DNA of 64,000 bases from Shewanella woodyi ATCC 51908 (GTDB lineage: Bacteria; Pseudomonadota; Gammaproteobacteria; Enterobacterales; Shewanellaceae). Below the pieces are notes generated by a model. That model did no database searches, was not told the DNA's origin, and worked only from the letters and a program-made list of their open reading frames with translations. Below are positions 17,169 through 26,658 of the stretch, one piece after another (the stretch's first letter is position 1; the number at the start of each line of letters is the position of its first letter). Both the position numbers and the translations under genes were made by a program. The stretch lies in contig NC_010506.1 in the NCBI RefSeq assembly GCF_000019525.1, positions 4,836,001-4,900,000 of the forward strand, given 5' to 3'.

Positions 17169-17953
17169 TTTGCACTGACACTCAGTGGAGTCAGGCCAAT
17201 ATTTGAGGTGATCTTATACTCTTTAAGAACCTTATCTAAGGTGCCATCTTGCCTCATACTCTCTAACCCCAGATTAAACTCTCTGATTAAATTTTGATAA
17301 CCTGGGATCTGCTTAGAAGCACCGAAATGAAACACTTCAGTGCTCAGTGGCACCCCCACCTCTTCAAAGGCATCGGCATAATCATCTGGGCCAGTACGAA
17401 TAATGTAACGAGCAAGCTCTCGTCCGATCAACACCAGATCCACACGGCCAAGAAACAGCTTCTTCATATTCAATTCATCCGAGCTGGACTCTTCAGTAAA
17501 CAGCTTCGCTTGTGTAAAAGGAGCAGGATTTGCGTATCCTCGACCGATCCCGATGCGCAAACCTTGTAGATCTGATAGCTGCTCGTAGCTGATATCCCTG
17601 TCCTTTCGCTTATAGAGTACGATATTTAGCGGCACAATAGGTTGGGAGTATTCAGCCCACTCTTCACGCTCTTTGCGATACCAGAGCCCAACGATGCCAT
17701 CAGCCTTACCTGTTTTAACCAGTAAGGTGGCACGGGTAAAAGGGTAGAATTTATGGGAGACATGATAACCGCGGCGCCCAAAAGCGGTTGCAACGATATA
17801 ACCTACTGCACCGTTTCTGCGATAACTGTCACTATAAAAAGGCGGATAGTTGGTAGAGACAATATTAAGTGTCTTTTTCTCATCGGCTCCAAATACAGGA
17901 GGAACCAGCCAGCCAAGCATCAAAACGACTATACAAGCTGTCTTTAAACTCAT
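17165..17953 (-). CDS. Periplasmic amino-acid-type solute-binding protein (SBP family 3)
   Basis: The product is 262 residues with a signal peptide ending at FGA-DE. The mature domain has the family layout: LNIVSTNYPPFYSD near the N-terminus, a hinge segment FYPFTRATLLVKTGKADGIVGL, and DLQGLRIGIGRGYA starting the second lobe. No ABC permease or ATPase lies nearby, so it may be an orphan receptor or sensor input rather than a transporter component. These genes are abundant in Shewanella. It overlaps the end of ygfA by 4 bases tail to tail. Confidence 0.82.
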   Translation of the reverse strand: MSLKTACIVVLMLGWLVPPVFGADEKKTLNIVSTNYPPFYSDSYRRNGAVGYIVATAFGRRGYHVSHKFYPFTRATLLVKTGKADGIVGLWYRKEREEWAEYSQPIVPLNIVLYKRKDRDISYEQLSDLQGLRIGIGRGYANPAPFTQAKLFTEESSSDELNMKKLFLGRVDLVLIGRELARYIIRTGPDDYADAFEEVGVPLSTEVFHFGASKQIPGYQNLIREFNLGLESMRQDGTLDKVLKEYKITSNIGLTPLSVSAN

Positions 17954-18090
17954 TTCTGTTATCCTCCCGTTTTTGAGTTATGCTGCTATCAATAAATTAT
18001 ATGACATTTACAGAAAACCAGTGGCTAAAAACAATCTAGTATTGGATTATTGTTTTAATTTTTCTGCTAAATGGCTTCGTAAGGAAAATG

Positions 18091-18567
18091 ATGAAATTAC
18101 AATTGATCACACTGCCCCTGTTGGCATTAACCGTTTTAGCATGCTCAGATTTAACCGACAGTAAATCTGCTCCTCAGCCCATTAAAGAGAGTGTAAAAAG
18201 CGAAGAGATCGCGCCCCCTATCGCTGTAGGAGATAATAGCCAAAACTCGCTAGACTGGAATGGTCGATACTCAGGCATCACCCCTTGCGCCAGCTGTGAA
18301 GGGATTAAGACTGAGCTCATCCTCTACTATGACAACACCTACAAGCTCGTCACTATCTATCTAGGGAAAAGCAGTAAACGTTTCATTGAAACAGGTAAAC
18401 TTAAATGGAATGAAGCGGGCGCAGCGATAACTCTGCATGCTAACGGAAGTGATCAATCAGGTAATCAATATCAAGTAGGAGAGAATCAACTCTTTATGCT
18501 AGATAGAGAGGGGCAACGCATCACAGGTGAGCTTGCGGAGTATTATCGGTTAGCCAAAGAGCAGTAA
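18091..18567 (+). CDS. NlpE-like lipoprotein with N-terminal copper-resistance domain
   Basis: The product is 158 residues from the second of two adjacent ATGs (18091), which has better spacing from AAGGA. A lipoprotein signal ends at LTVLAC with Cys18. The mature part carries the NlpE N-domain signature WNGRYSGITPCASCEGIKTE with its CxxC motif, and FIETGKLKW further on. E. coli NlpE senses surface contact and copper or lipoprotein-sorting stress and signals to CpxA. The C-terminal OB domain of full NlpE is absent, so this is a short, N-domain-only form. No cpx genes are nearby. Confidence 0.8.
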   Translation: MKLQLITLPLLALTVLACSDLTDSKSAPQPIKESVKSEEIAPPIAVGDNSQNSLDWNGRYSGITPCASCEGIKTELILYYDNTYKLVTIYLGKSSKRFIETGKLKWNEAGAAITLHANGSDQSGNQYQVGENQLFMLDREGQRITGELAEYYRLAKEQ

Positions 18568-18604
18568 CAGCGATCAAGTATTCAAATATAAAAAGTATCA
18601 AAAT

Positions 18605-19210
18605 GTAAAGAATCCACCTTCTGAAGAAGGTGGCTTTGTATTAGCCCCCTAAAAGGGGGCGTTATCTACTTCAAATCTAATTGCGGCTGCTCCTGTTTTT
18701 CAACCTTTTCTTGATGCCTTACATATCTTCGAATCACTTCCTCATTAATCCCCACTGTGTCAACAAAGTAACCTCTTTGCCAAAAGTGATTTCCCCATAG
18801 CTTATTTTTCCGAAGATACGGATACTTGCTAAACATTTTCAAAGCAATTTTACCTTTTAAAGCACCCATCAACTTTGAAATCGATAGCTTCGGAGGAACT
18901 TTGATAACCAGATGTACATGGTCTATTTGTACATTCAACTCTACAACCACACACCCTAACTGCTCACTATAGACATGAATACATCGGTAAACATCTTTTC
19001 CTAACTTATTCTTTAAAATCCTAAACCTATACTTAGGTGTCCAAACTATGTGATATTGACATCGCCAATACACATGCGATGCTTTCTCATATCTACTCAT
19101 GTTTTTTATCCTCTATTACTTCGCTAAAAGTTAGAGTTCAATTAACATGAGTAGATATTCAGGCAAAGCCTAATTGATGATAACCACCTACTGAAGTAGG
19201 TGGTTTAGGG
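18605..19210 (-). mobile_element. IS200-type insertion sequence (IS200/IS605 family), single tnpA
   Basis: The element consists of one HUH transposase gene bordered by small subterminal palindromes: ACCACCTAC-TGAA-GTAGGTGGT at 19183-19204 and CCACCTTC-TGAA-GAAGGTGG at 18614-18633. Both hairpins share the CCACCT stem and TGAA loop, as expected for the ends recognised by a Y1 transposase. The exact tips cannot be set from one copy because this family makes no target duplication. It lies between the NlpE-like gene and ung and breaks neither. Confidence 0.8.
18666..19100 (-). CDS. tnpA: IS200-family HUH transposase TnpA
   Basis: The product is 144 residues, the normal size for Y1 transposases of the IS200 group. 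The metal-binding HUH motif is DHVHLVI (His61 and His63), and the catalytic Tyr126 lies in the RRYVRHQEK helix. The N-terminal CQYHIVWTPKYR segment is typical. The enzyme moves the element as single-stranded DNA by recognising the subterminal hairpins. The frame is intact, so the copy may be active. A GC-rich hairpin (18644-18660) follows the stop codon. Confidence 0.93.
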   Translation of the reverse strand: MSRYEKASHVYWRCQYHIVWTPKYRFRILKNKLGKDVYRCIHVYSEQLGCVVVELNVQIDHVHLVIKVPPKLSISKLMGALKGKIALKMFSKYPYLRKNKLWGNHFWQRGYFVDTVGINEEVIRRYVRHQEKVEKQEQPQLDLK

Positions 19211-19254
19211 CTGAAAATAAAAAGGAGCCATAGGGCTCCTTTTCTATCTGACCA

Positions 19255-19923
19255 CTAAACCTGCCAATTGATCTCAGGGGTTCCAAGTGAGGTTAAGATT
19301 TGATTGGTTTTCGAAAAGTGCTGACAACCAAAAAAACCTCGGTATGCAGATAGGGGAGATGGGTGCGGACCAGATAAGATATGATGCTGCTTGCCTGTGA
19401 TAACTTTGCCTTTTTTAATGGCGTGAGCGCCCCATAAAATAAATACAATAGGAGATGTTTGTTGATTTAACAGCTCCATTGCATGTCCAGTAAAGGTTTC
19501 CCAACCTGATTTTGCATGTGAATGTGCCTTCCCCTGCTCTACCGTCAACACTGTATTGAGCATCAAAACCCCCTGTTCGGCCCAAGAGGAGAGATGGCCA
19601 TGCTCTGGAGCTGTAAAACCGGGAATGTCGGTCGCGAGCTCTTTATACATATTCACCAAAGAGGGCGGTATTTTAATACCATGTTTCACCGAGAAACAGA
19701 GACCATGAGCCTGATCTGGTCCATGATAGGGATCTTGGCCTATGATCACCACTCTGACTTTATCGAGTGGAGTCAGGTTAAAGGCTGTGAACACCTCAGC
19801 TTCAGGAGGAAATACAGCTTTGCCATTTGCACGCTCTGCCAAAACAAAAGCTTGCAGTGCCCTGTAGTAGTCTTGCTCCCTCTCTGCGGCAAGAAAACCA
19901 TCCCAATCTTTTACTCGTGTCAT
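19255..19923 (-). CDS. ung: Uracil-DNA glycosylase
   Basis: The product is 222 residues from the ATG at 19921-19923, preceded by GAGGAAA at ideal spacing; an in-frame extension upstream is not needed. Family 1 motifs are complete: [11 protein letters not shown] with the catalytic Asp, FILWGAHA, and the [17 protein letters not shown] loop with the catalytic His and the DNA-intercalating segment. The enzyme removes uracil from DNA in base-excision repair. It lies just downstream of the IS200 element in map order; the insertion does not reach the gene. Confidence 0.96.
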   Translation of the reverse strand: MTRVKDWDGFLAAEREQDYYRALQAFVLAERANGKAVFPPEAEVFTAFNLTPLDKVRVVIIGQDPYHGPDQAHGLCFSVKHGIKIPPSLVNMYKELATDIPGFTAPEHGHLSSWAEQGVLMLNTVLTVEQGKAHSHAKSGWETFTGHAMELLNQQTSPIVFILWGAHAIKKGKVITGKQHHILSGPHPSPLSAYRGFFGCQHFSKTNQILTSLGTPEINWQV

Positions 19924-20039
19924 ACTTTCCTCATCATCCATCTTTAGGTAATACAGATTGCCATAAAACCGCAAACCATAATGCGTGCCTCAAAAAAGTG
20001 ATATAATCCCAGATTAGATTTCACAGGGCTTATTTAAAA

Positions 20040-20603
20040 ATGCATTACCACTCTCCACCCAGAGCATTAACCCAAAACGCAGGCTTTACTTTGATAGAGC
20101 TTGTTGTGGTGATCATTATACTCGGGATCCTCTCAGTGGTCGCCCTACCAAAATTTATTAATCTCTCTGAAGATGCTCATGTTTCAGCCGTCGCTGGTAC
20201 GGGTGGCGCATTTAAATCTGGGATCAACCTAGCAAGGAGTGTCTGGGCAGTGCGTGTAGGCTCAGGCCCAGCAGATGATCTACCTACCTTCGGAGACTCT
20301 GAAAGTGGAGAGCTGGACTTCAATGACAATGGCTGGCCAGCACAACATTGGGGAACACCTGACTCAGATGGAGACTCACCCCAACTCGATAATACAGAAG
20401 ATTGTATCTCAGTATGGGAAACTATCTTTGCAGGTAACGAGCCTAGCGTATCAAGCAGTACGTCAACTGATGAGACGGACTATAAAGCGAACTATATCTC
20501 GCCAAACCAGTGTCGCTTTGACTACAGAGATAATCTCAACTTAAGTATCAGTTATGATTCTCGCAACGGCAGTGTCGTCATCGATAAAGATCCCAATAGT
20601 TAA
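20040..20603 (+). CDS. Type IV pilin-like protein (MSHA pilin-like)
   Basis: The product is 187 residues. A short positively charged leader ends at Gly15, followed by FTLIELVVVIIILGILSVVA, the classic methylated N-terminal helix of class III signal peptides, with Glu at mature position 5. The remaining globular part has two cysteines (DCISVW and QCRFDY) that could form the usual C-terminal disulfide loop. No other pilus genes are adjacent, so it may be a minor or stand-alone pilin processed by the general prepilin peptidase. Confidence 0.85.
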   Translation: MHYHSPPRALTQNAGFTLIELVVVIIILGILSVVALPKFINLSEDAHVSAVAGTGGAFKSGINLARSVWAVRVGSGPADDLPTFGDSESGELDFNDNGWPAQHWGTPDSDGDSPQLDNTEDCISVWETIFAGNEPSVSSSTSTDETDYKANYISPNQCRFDYRDNLNLSISYDSRNGSVVIDKDPNS

Positions 20604-20687
20604 ACCCTATGGTTTCTTCAAGGCTAAATTAAGTTAAAATCCATGTTAAACCAAAAATATTAACCCGAGTGTAAACAGAGAGGCACC

Positions 20688-21017
20688 ATGTCAGAAGCAG
20701 GTAAAGAGACCACCATTTTTCAGTTAGCTGATCAATTTATTGCCCTAGCCAATGAGCTAAGCGCTAAAGAGCAAGATGTTAGTAAAGTCGGTACCGCATT
20801 ACGCTTTGCCGCTTCGCGCTTTAACGCCTTTGAAGCCGCACTTAAGTCTGCCGATCTAGCTGCAGAGAAAGAGAATGCCCTTGAATGGTTCGTTAATGAG
20901 TACAAAGCGATGCTCAACGACAACTTAGACGACCATATCAAGCACCCACCAGTCTCTCACTCTGAGCCCGCTGAAGAACCAGCTCAAGATGACGCAGTGC
21001 AGGTTTTCAAAAGCTAA
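20688..21017 (+). CDS. DUF3144 family protein
   Basis: The product is 109 residues, cytoplasmic and acidic, with the family segments FQLADQFIALANEL, RFAASRFNAFEA and FVNEYKAMLNDNLDDHI. The function is not known. It follows the pilin-like gene by 84 bases with its own ribosome site (GAGGCACC before the ATG at 20688) and ends before a GTTGCGAG/CTCGCAAC hairpin. Confidence 0.8.
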   Translation: MSEAGKETTIFQLADQFIALANELSAKEQDVSKVGTALRFAASRFNAFEAALKSADLAAEKENALEWFVNEYKAMLNDNLDDHIKHPPVSHSEPAEEPAQDDAVQVFKS

Positions 21018-21036
21018 AACCTTTTGAGCTAAGAAA

Positions 21037-21058
21037 GTTGCGAGTTAACGCTCGCAAC
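21037..21058. repeat. CGAG-type palindrome after the DUF3144 gene
   Basis: GTTGCGAG-TTAACG-CTCGCAAC, a perfect 8-bp stem, followed by ACTCGAAAC. It lies between convergent genes and shares CGAG/CTCG words with similar palindromes at 9281, 30035 and 59531. Confidence 0.65.
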
Positions 21059-21071
21059 TCGAAACTTACAA

Positions 21072-21686
21072 CTAGATAGTCACCAATACCCGCACCGCAA
21101 GCAAGATCAATACAACCCCAGATAACTTATCGATCAATGCCGCCTTCGACCTCAGCTTAGGCAATACTGACTTATGGGACAATACTAAGGCGATGATGGT
21201 ATACCAAAGCCCGTCTACTACGAGAGGAGTTAATACAATCAGTGACTGGCCAACTAGGTTATCAGCAACCATCACAAATTGACTAAACAGCGCCAAAAAG
21301 AACAGCATGATTTTAGGGTTAAAAAGTGAAATAGCGATACCGTCACGGGCAGCTTCTAATGCACTGGTATTTTCACCAGCGGCTAACTTATCTGACATCC
21401 CACCTTTAGATCTCAAGGCTTGAACGCCCATCCAAGCAAGATAAAGGGCACCTATGATGGCAATGCCATTAAACACCATGGGCGCTTGCTTAAGTACAAC
21501 CGCCAGACCTAATAGTGTCACTAACGCATAGATACCTATTCCAATAGAGTGCGCCCAGGCACAAATGATCCCTTTGCCTCGACCGCCACCTAAGGTATGC
21601 CTGACAACCATGGCCAAACTTGGTCCCGGCGACATAGCGCCTAAACAACAGATAGCCAGTAATCCCAGCCAAGCAGTAAAACTCAT
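21072..21686 (-). CDS. LysE/RhtB family amino-acid exporter
   Basis: The product is 204 residues with about six hydrophobic segments. The first helix holds the family signature GAMSPGPSLAMVV, followed by the cytoplasmic GGGRGKGI turn, and later FNPKIMLFFLALFSQF. The family exports amino acids such as lysine, threonine or homoserine. The substrate cannot be told from sequence and no LysG-type regulator is adjacent. Start ATG at 21684-21686. Confidence 0.88.
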   Translation of the reverse strand: MSFTAWLGLLAICCLGAMSPGPSLAMVVRHTLGGGRGKGIICAWAHSIGIGIYALVTLLGLAVVLKQAPMVFNGIAIIGALYLAWMGVQALRSKGGMSDKLAAGENTSALEAARDGIAISLFNPKIMLFFLALFSQFVMVADNLVGQSLIVLTPLVVDGLWYTIIALVLSHKSVLPKLRSKAALIDKLSGVVLILLAVRVLVTI

Positions 21687-21814
21687 GGTGCTCTCCCGAA
21701 TAAAAGAGCACTAAACGTCTCTTTAAAAGTAATTGAATGGTAAAAGTTGCACCTAGTGTTTGCAAGTAAGCTCTATGCTTTAGTGAATAGAGTTGACGGC
21801 AAACGATGAAAATA

Positions 21815-21839
21815 AAAAGCCCGAACACTTGTTCGGGCT
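21815..21839 (-). terminator. Terminator of the TonB-dependent receptor gene
   Basis: AGCCCGAAC-ACTT-GTTCGGGCT at 21819-21839. Read on the minus strand the stem runs into TTTTATTTTC. It lies about 70 bases after the receptor stop codon. An AT-rich tract of repeated TTAACTAA-like words fills 21850-21900. Confidence 0.85.
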
Positions 21840-21908
21840 CTGATTTATCGTTTAACTAAACTCTTAGCTAAGCTCTTAACTAATAACTTAACTAACTTAG
21901 ATAAAGAG

Positions 21909-24545
21909 TTAGAAGGTGTAGGTGCCTTTAAGGTAGTAGTAACCACCGTTAAAGCCAAATGGCGATGTCTCGTAATAGATACCACCCCACTGGTTATTGG
22001 TACAACCGCCACACTCAGCAGCTCCTGCAGGAGTAAAGTCAATCTCAGTGGCATCTTGGTCAAACAAGTTTTGCGCACCTAGAGCAACACTGAAAGAGTC
22101 ATTGATAAAGTAGCTTAGCTCCATATCTACAGTCACCGCAGCTTCACCAGTATTGATCGTAGCATCGTAATCAACGTGCACACCTTGGTACTCACCGAAA
22201 TAGTTCACACGGGTAAACAGGTTAAACTGATCCCAGCTCTGACCCCAGGTGAAGGTAGCACGGTGGTTTGGCAGATCGTTCTCTAGGCGAGAAACTTTAA
22301 AGTCACCAGTAATATCTGTGTATCTGTCAACTTCTGTCTTATTCCAGTTATAGGCTAGCGCAAAGGTTGAATCTCCCGAAAACAGCTCAGCAGAGTAGTT
22401 TGCAACAATATCAACACCTTGAGTGGTGGTATCAAAATCGTTGGTAAAGAAGCTCACCTGCGACAGGCCATCAACATTAGGTACACCGGCAGCTTTCAAA
22501 GTTGCCTTATCAGCATCAGTTAACTCAATCTTCTCAGATTGGCTAATACGGTCGTCAACCTTAATGTTGTAGTAATCAACGGTTAAGAAGAAATCTCCTT
22601 GAGTATAAACCGTACCAAAAGTGAAACTTTTTGACTCTTCAGGCGTAAGCTCTGTACCACCAAGCTGTGCAGAGATAGGGTTAGTTGGCGGCAGCAACGC
22701 CGAGTCAACTAATACACCGCCAGATAAGTTAGTTTGTACATTACTCACATTCGCTTGACCAACTGTTGGCGCACGGAAACCTGTATTAAACGAGCCACGA
22801 ACTGCAAGCTCATCAATAATATTCCAATTAGCCGCTAGTTTATAATTTACCGTTGAACCGAACGAATCATAATCTTCGTATCTCACAGCAAACTCTGCCA
22901 CTAAGCTATCAAAAATAGGCATGCTGGTATCTAGGTATATCGCTTTATTCTTACGAGTATATTCACCAGCTGCTGATGGCTGAAAACCAGGGAAACCGTT
23001 AGAACCGATACCAAAACCTTGTGAGAATAGCGGGCCAACTTTAAATGAAGCCTCATCACCAGCAACCACTTCAAAGGTTTCATCATGCCACTCTAGGCCC
23101 GTCGCGATACTCACGTCATCGGCAAGACCCCAATCGACAAATTTGACAAAGTCGGCATTAAAATTCCACTCAGTCTGAATGTATTTGCCCGGATTAAAAT
23201 CACGTGGCGAGTCTGGACCCATTGACGCATTTAAGGTATTAACAATTTTATAGCTAGACTCGTTGCTGCCATATGAACCACTAAAGTCATATAAAATGCC
23301 TTCAAGGAAGTCCATCTGGAACTCACCTTTAGTACCGGCAACAAGGGAGGTATCGACAATGTTACCACCAAAATTAGGCGTAAAACCTCCAGCTAACCCA
23401 TTCATCTCATTGAAAGCAAAACAGTTAGGGTTATTCTGAACATTATCAATATAGTCTTGCTGCTGAGTAACATCTGCAGAAGTGATATTGATAACAGGAC
23501 AGTCAATACCATCACCTAAACCAAGCCCATCGTTGACCTGTCCAACAGGACCAGGAGTTAAGTCTCCAACTAGCAGTGTTGCACCATCATCATTTGAGTA
23601 AACACCTGGACGGTTATGGGGGTTACGGTAGTAGAAGCCACCTTTAACATCTCGCTCAGAGTAGTTACCAAAAAGATAAGCCTCTGAATGATCATCGAGA
23701 TCTAAGCCTAAGTTTGCAAACAGGGTGATATCATCTTTGATCTCAGGAGAGCCCCAGATCTGAGCAGGATTGGCCACGTCTAGCCCAGCATCTGCAAATG
23801 CTTGCGCATCGGGGCGCTGTACACTGCGGCTGGTTGGATCGGCATTTTTATACTGGAAGCTCAGGTTAACAAAGCCATCCTCCGTTAGCGGCATACCAAT
23901 ATTGCCAGACAACTCAGTTGTCGCACCATCACCTTCATAGTACTCGCCGGTTTTCACCTCTAAAGAGCCGCCTTCAGCATTATCTTTGAGTACAAAGTTC
24001 ATCACACCCGCAATCGCATCTGAACCGTATTGTGCCGCCGCACCATCACGAAGTACTTCTACCTGTTTAAGGGCAATACTTGGAATAACTGAGATATCAG
24101 GGCCATGTGCACCATCGTTAATACCGCCACCTAGGAAGGCGATCACAGAGGAGCGGTGACGGCGCTTACCATTGAGCAGAATAAGCGTACTATCGGCCGA
24201 TAAACCACGTAAGTTCGCAGGCCTGACTAAACTTGCTGCATCACTGATAGGGTTGGAGTGTACGTTAAGTGAAGGAACTGCACCTTTTAATATTTCCAGC
24301 ATATCTGAGTTACCAGATTTACGAATATCATCACCACTGATAATGTCGATAGGAACCGTTGAATCACCGATGGATCTTGGTGTCGCGCGCGAGCCTACCA
24401 CCGCAATCTTTTCAACATCTTCCAATTTGTCTTTATCATCAGCTGCCGATGCAGCAGATGACGCGAGTGTTCCAGCTAGCGCCATTGATACAGCAAAGCT
24501 CAAGGCATTGAAGCCAAACTTCTTCCTGTTTCTTATTGTCATCAT
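21909..24545 (-). CDS. TonB-dependent outer-membrane receptor
   Basis: The product is 878 residues. A signal peptide ends at SAA-DD, a TonB-box-like segment (KIAVVGSRA) follows, then a plug domain with NLRGLSADSTLILLNGKR and VEVLRDGAAAQYGSDAIAGV, and a long beta barrel ending in GTYTF. Receptors of this size and plug type are widespread in Shewanella and import sugars, oligopeptides or iron chelates. The substrate is not evident. A sigma-54-type activator is divergent across a 459-base gap, which may hint at regulation but is not proof. It is transcribed alone. Confidence 0.92.
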   Translation of the reverse strand: MMTIRNRKKFGFNALSFAVSMALAGTLASSAASAADDKDKLEDVEKIAVVGSRATPRSIGDSTVPIDIISGDDIRKSGNSDMLEILKGAVPSLNVHSNPISDAASLVRPANLRGLSADSTLILLNGKRRHRSSVIAFLGGGINDGAHGPDISVIPSIALKQVEVLRDGAAAQYGSDAIAGVMNFVLKDNAEGGSLEVKTGEYYEGDGATTELSGNIGMPLTEDGFVNLSFQYKNADPTSRSVQRPDAQAFADAGLDVANPAQIWGSPEIKDDITLFANLGLDLDDHSEAYLFGNYSERDVKGGFYYRNPHNRPGVYSNDDGATLLVGDLTPGPVGQVNDGLGLGDGIDCPVINITSADVTQQQDYIDNVQNNPNCFAFNEMNGLAGGFTPNFGGNIVDTSLVAGTKGEFQMDFLEGILYDFSGSYGSNESSYKIVNTLNASMGPDSPRDFNPGKYIQTEWNFNADFVKFVDWGLADDVSIATGLEWHDETFEVVAGDEASFKVGPLFSQGFGIGSNGFPGFQPSAAGEYTRKNKAIYLDTSMPIFDSLVAEFAVRYEDYDSFGSTVNYKLAANWNIIDELAVRGSFNTGFRAPTVGQANVSNVQTNLSGGVLVDSALLPPTNPISAQLGGTELTPEESKSFTFGTVYTQGDFFLTVDYYNIKVDDRISQSEKIELTDADKATLKAAGVPNVDGLSQVSFFTNDFDTTTQGVDIVANYSAELFSGDSTFALAYNWNKTEVDRYTDITGDFKVSRLENDLPNHRATFTWGQSWDQFNLFTRVNYFGEYQGVHVDYDATINTGEAAVTVDMELSYFINDSFSVALGAQNLFDQDATEIDFTPAGAAECGGCTNNQWGGIYYETSPFGFNGGYYYLKGTYTF

Positions 24546-25004
24546 TTTTCTCTTTATTATTTTATATATCGTCTCTACCCAAACCTAACCATTTGAATTG
24601 GCCTTTTAAGTTCGGGTAACCCCACGGGAACGTAAAACATTCCTGACACATTTCTATAACAAAAGTTTCAGAATTACCATTGCTAAATTAGACAAATATG
24701 GTAGTAAAAATGATTTTAGCGACTATTCAACCACTTAAAGAAACAATTAATTAACATAAAATACACGAGAATGGCTTTAAAGCCCCAATATTAAGTATGT
24801 TTCAGTTTAAATTTTGTTCACCTCTGATTAGAAGTCAGGTTTTGATGAGAAAATGCTGAAAATTAACGTTAATAGTCAGAAAAAGAATAAGCGCTGATTC
24901 ATCACCACTACGCATACTCAAAACCTTCCACGCTATTTCGTGACTGAAATAAAAAACGCTATACTGCTAGATACCAGAATGCTGCTAAATGACAAATTAA
25001 CCCT
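24546..25004. other. Divergent AT-rich regulatory gap, no gene seen
   Basis: This 459-base gap between the receptor and the sigma-54 activator is AT-rich and contains no frame I would call. It must hold both promoters. I did not find a convincing -24/-12 GG-GC promoter by eye. Confidence 0.5.
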
Positions 25005-26465
25005 ATGGCCAAAACCAAAGCTCAAGTAGTATCGCTTCAATCTGAATTCCTGCCCGAAAATCAACTTATCCTAAATGCGGTAAGTGAGGGGATATATGGG
25101 TTTAACTTAGCGGGAAATGCGGTCTTTATTAATCCGGCAGCCGAGCGGATGACAGGCTGGAAAGCCGAAGAGCTATTAGGCAAGAATATCCATAATTGTC
25201 ATCACCATAGCCATAGCGATGGCAGTCACTACCCTAAAGAAGACTGCCCTATCTATAACACGCTCAATGATGGTATTGCCCGTGAGATTAGCCATGAAGT
25301 ATTTTGGCGCAAGGATGGATCTAGCTTCCCTGTGCATTACACCTCGACCCCTGTTTATAAAGATGGGAAGATGATGGGTGTAGTCGCGATATTTCGTGAC
25401 ATCAGTATTCAGAAACAAACAGAAAAGTCTCTCAGAGAAGCCCTAGAGCAGGTTCAAGCCCTTTCTGAAACCCTCTCCTCTGAGAATCAATACCTCCAAT
25501 TAGAGCTAGCGGATAGAACAGGAGATGTGGGGATCTCCGGTAATAGTCCTAAAATAAAACAGTTAATTCAGCAAATTAAACTCGTTGCCAATACCGAAAG
25601 TACCGTGCTTATCAGTGGCGAGAATGGCACAGGTAAAGAGTTGGTCGCCCGTAACTTACATAAACTAAGTAAACGTGCAGATAAGCCTCTGGTCTGTGTT
25701 AACTGCGCCGCTTTCTCAGCTGGTTTACTGGAGAGTGAACTTTTTGGTCATGAAAAAGGCGCCTATACAGGGGCAACAAATCGGCGTAAAGGTCGATTTG
25801 AGCTAGCCAATAAAGGGACTCTGTTTCTGGATGAGGTCGCCGAGTTAAGCCTTGAAGCTCAATCTAAGCTGCTTAGGGTCATTCAGGAGCAGGAGTTTGA
25901 GCGGGTTGGTAGTAGTGAGACCATTAAAGTCGATATAAGGCTTATCACCGCCACTCATCACGACCTTCTAAAACGAGTTGAGCAAGGCCTGTTTCGTATG
26001 GATCTCTATTATCGTCTCAATGTCTTCCCAATTCAGGTTCCCGCTCTAAGGGATAGACTCAGTGACATACCTGAGCTAGTGAGCCACTTAATTCAGGATT
26101 TGAATAGGAAATTGGGCAAAAAGATCACCCGAGTCAGTCAACAAGGGTTGAAAAAGTTGATGCTACACACCTGGCCGGGTAACGTTCGTGAGCTTCAAAA
26201 TGTGCTCGAACGAGAAACCATACTCTCACAAAGCCCTGTGCTTAAACTCGCGCAACTACCAGCCATTCAGGCTCCCCAACAGAAGCAAAGTTCAAATTCA
26301 ACCAATCAGACCTTAGCTGAGATGGAGAAAAAACATATCACTCGCGTGTTGCAGCAAACAAAATGGCGGATCTCAGGCGCGTTAGGTGCAGCATCAGCTT
26401 TAGGCTTACCCCCTAGCACACTCAGATCTCGCATGAAAAAACTGAATATTGAGCGACCTCTATAA
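25005..26465 (+). CDS. Sigma-54-dependent transcriptional activator with PAS sensor
   Basis: The product is 486 residues. A PAS domain (about residues 20-140) is followed by a coiled linker, an AAA+ domain with Walker A GENGTGKE, the sigma-54 contact loop GAYTGA (a common variant of GAFTGA), Walker B GTLFLDEV and the arginine-finger region, and a C-terminal Fis-type helix-turn-helix (AASALGLPPSTLRSRMKKL). There is no receiver domain, so it senses through PAS. The PAS has an unusual His/Cys-rich insertion (CHHHSHSDGSH, then EDCPIY) that could bind a metal. Targets are unknown. Confidence 0.9.
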   Translation: MAKTKAQVVSLQSEFLPENQLILNAVSEGIYGFNLAGNAVFINPAAERMTGWKAEELLGKNIHNCHHHSHSDGSHYPKEDCPIYNTLNDGIAREISHEVFWRKDGSSFPVHYTSTPVYKDGKMMGVVAIFRDISIQKQTEKSLREALEQVQALSETLSSENQYLQLELADRTGDVGISGNSPKIKQLIQQIKLVANTESTVLISGENGTGKELVARNLHKLSKRADKPLVCVNCAAFSAGLLESELFGHEKGAYTGATNRRKGRFELANKGTLFLDEVAELSLEAQSKLLRVIQEQEFERVGSSETIKVDIRLITATHHDLLKRVEQGLFRMDLYYRLNVFPIQVPALRDRLSDIPELVSHLIQDLNRKLGKKITRVSQQGLKKLMLHTWPGNVRELQNVLERETILSQSPVLKLAQLPAIQAPQQKQSSNSTNQTLAEMEKKHITRVLQQTKWRISGALGAASALGLPPSTLRSRMKKLNIERPL

Positions 26466-26501
26466 TACCAATCAGTATAAACCTATCATCTTTACATAAA
26501 G

Positions 26502-26533
26502 CACGACATATCAAGAATATGCGATATATCGTG
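26502..26533. promoter_or_regulatory. Long inverted repeat upstream of ccoG
   Basis: CACGACATATC at 26502-26512 faces GATATATCGTG at 26523-26533, ten of eleven positions complementary, spaced by 10 bases. It lies between the activator gene and ccoG and could be an operator or the end of the upstream transcript. No T tract follows. Confidence 0.45.
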
Positions 26534-26658
26534 AGTTTATAGTTGCACCAGTAACTTTAAACTGATTAAATTCAAAAGGTTACAATCAATTCATTTTGGC
26601 CTACTGTTTGCTATGAGTGAGGGAAGTGTTGAGTATGTTTCCCCCTTAGAGAGATCAG

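Noticed and set aside
21845..22078. 77-codon frame with LVKLLVKSLAKSLVKR-like end
   Set aside because: It is antisense-frame noise over the repetitive tract and the end of the TonB receptor gene.
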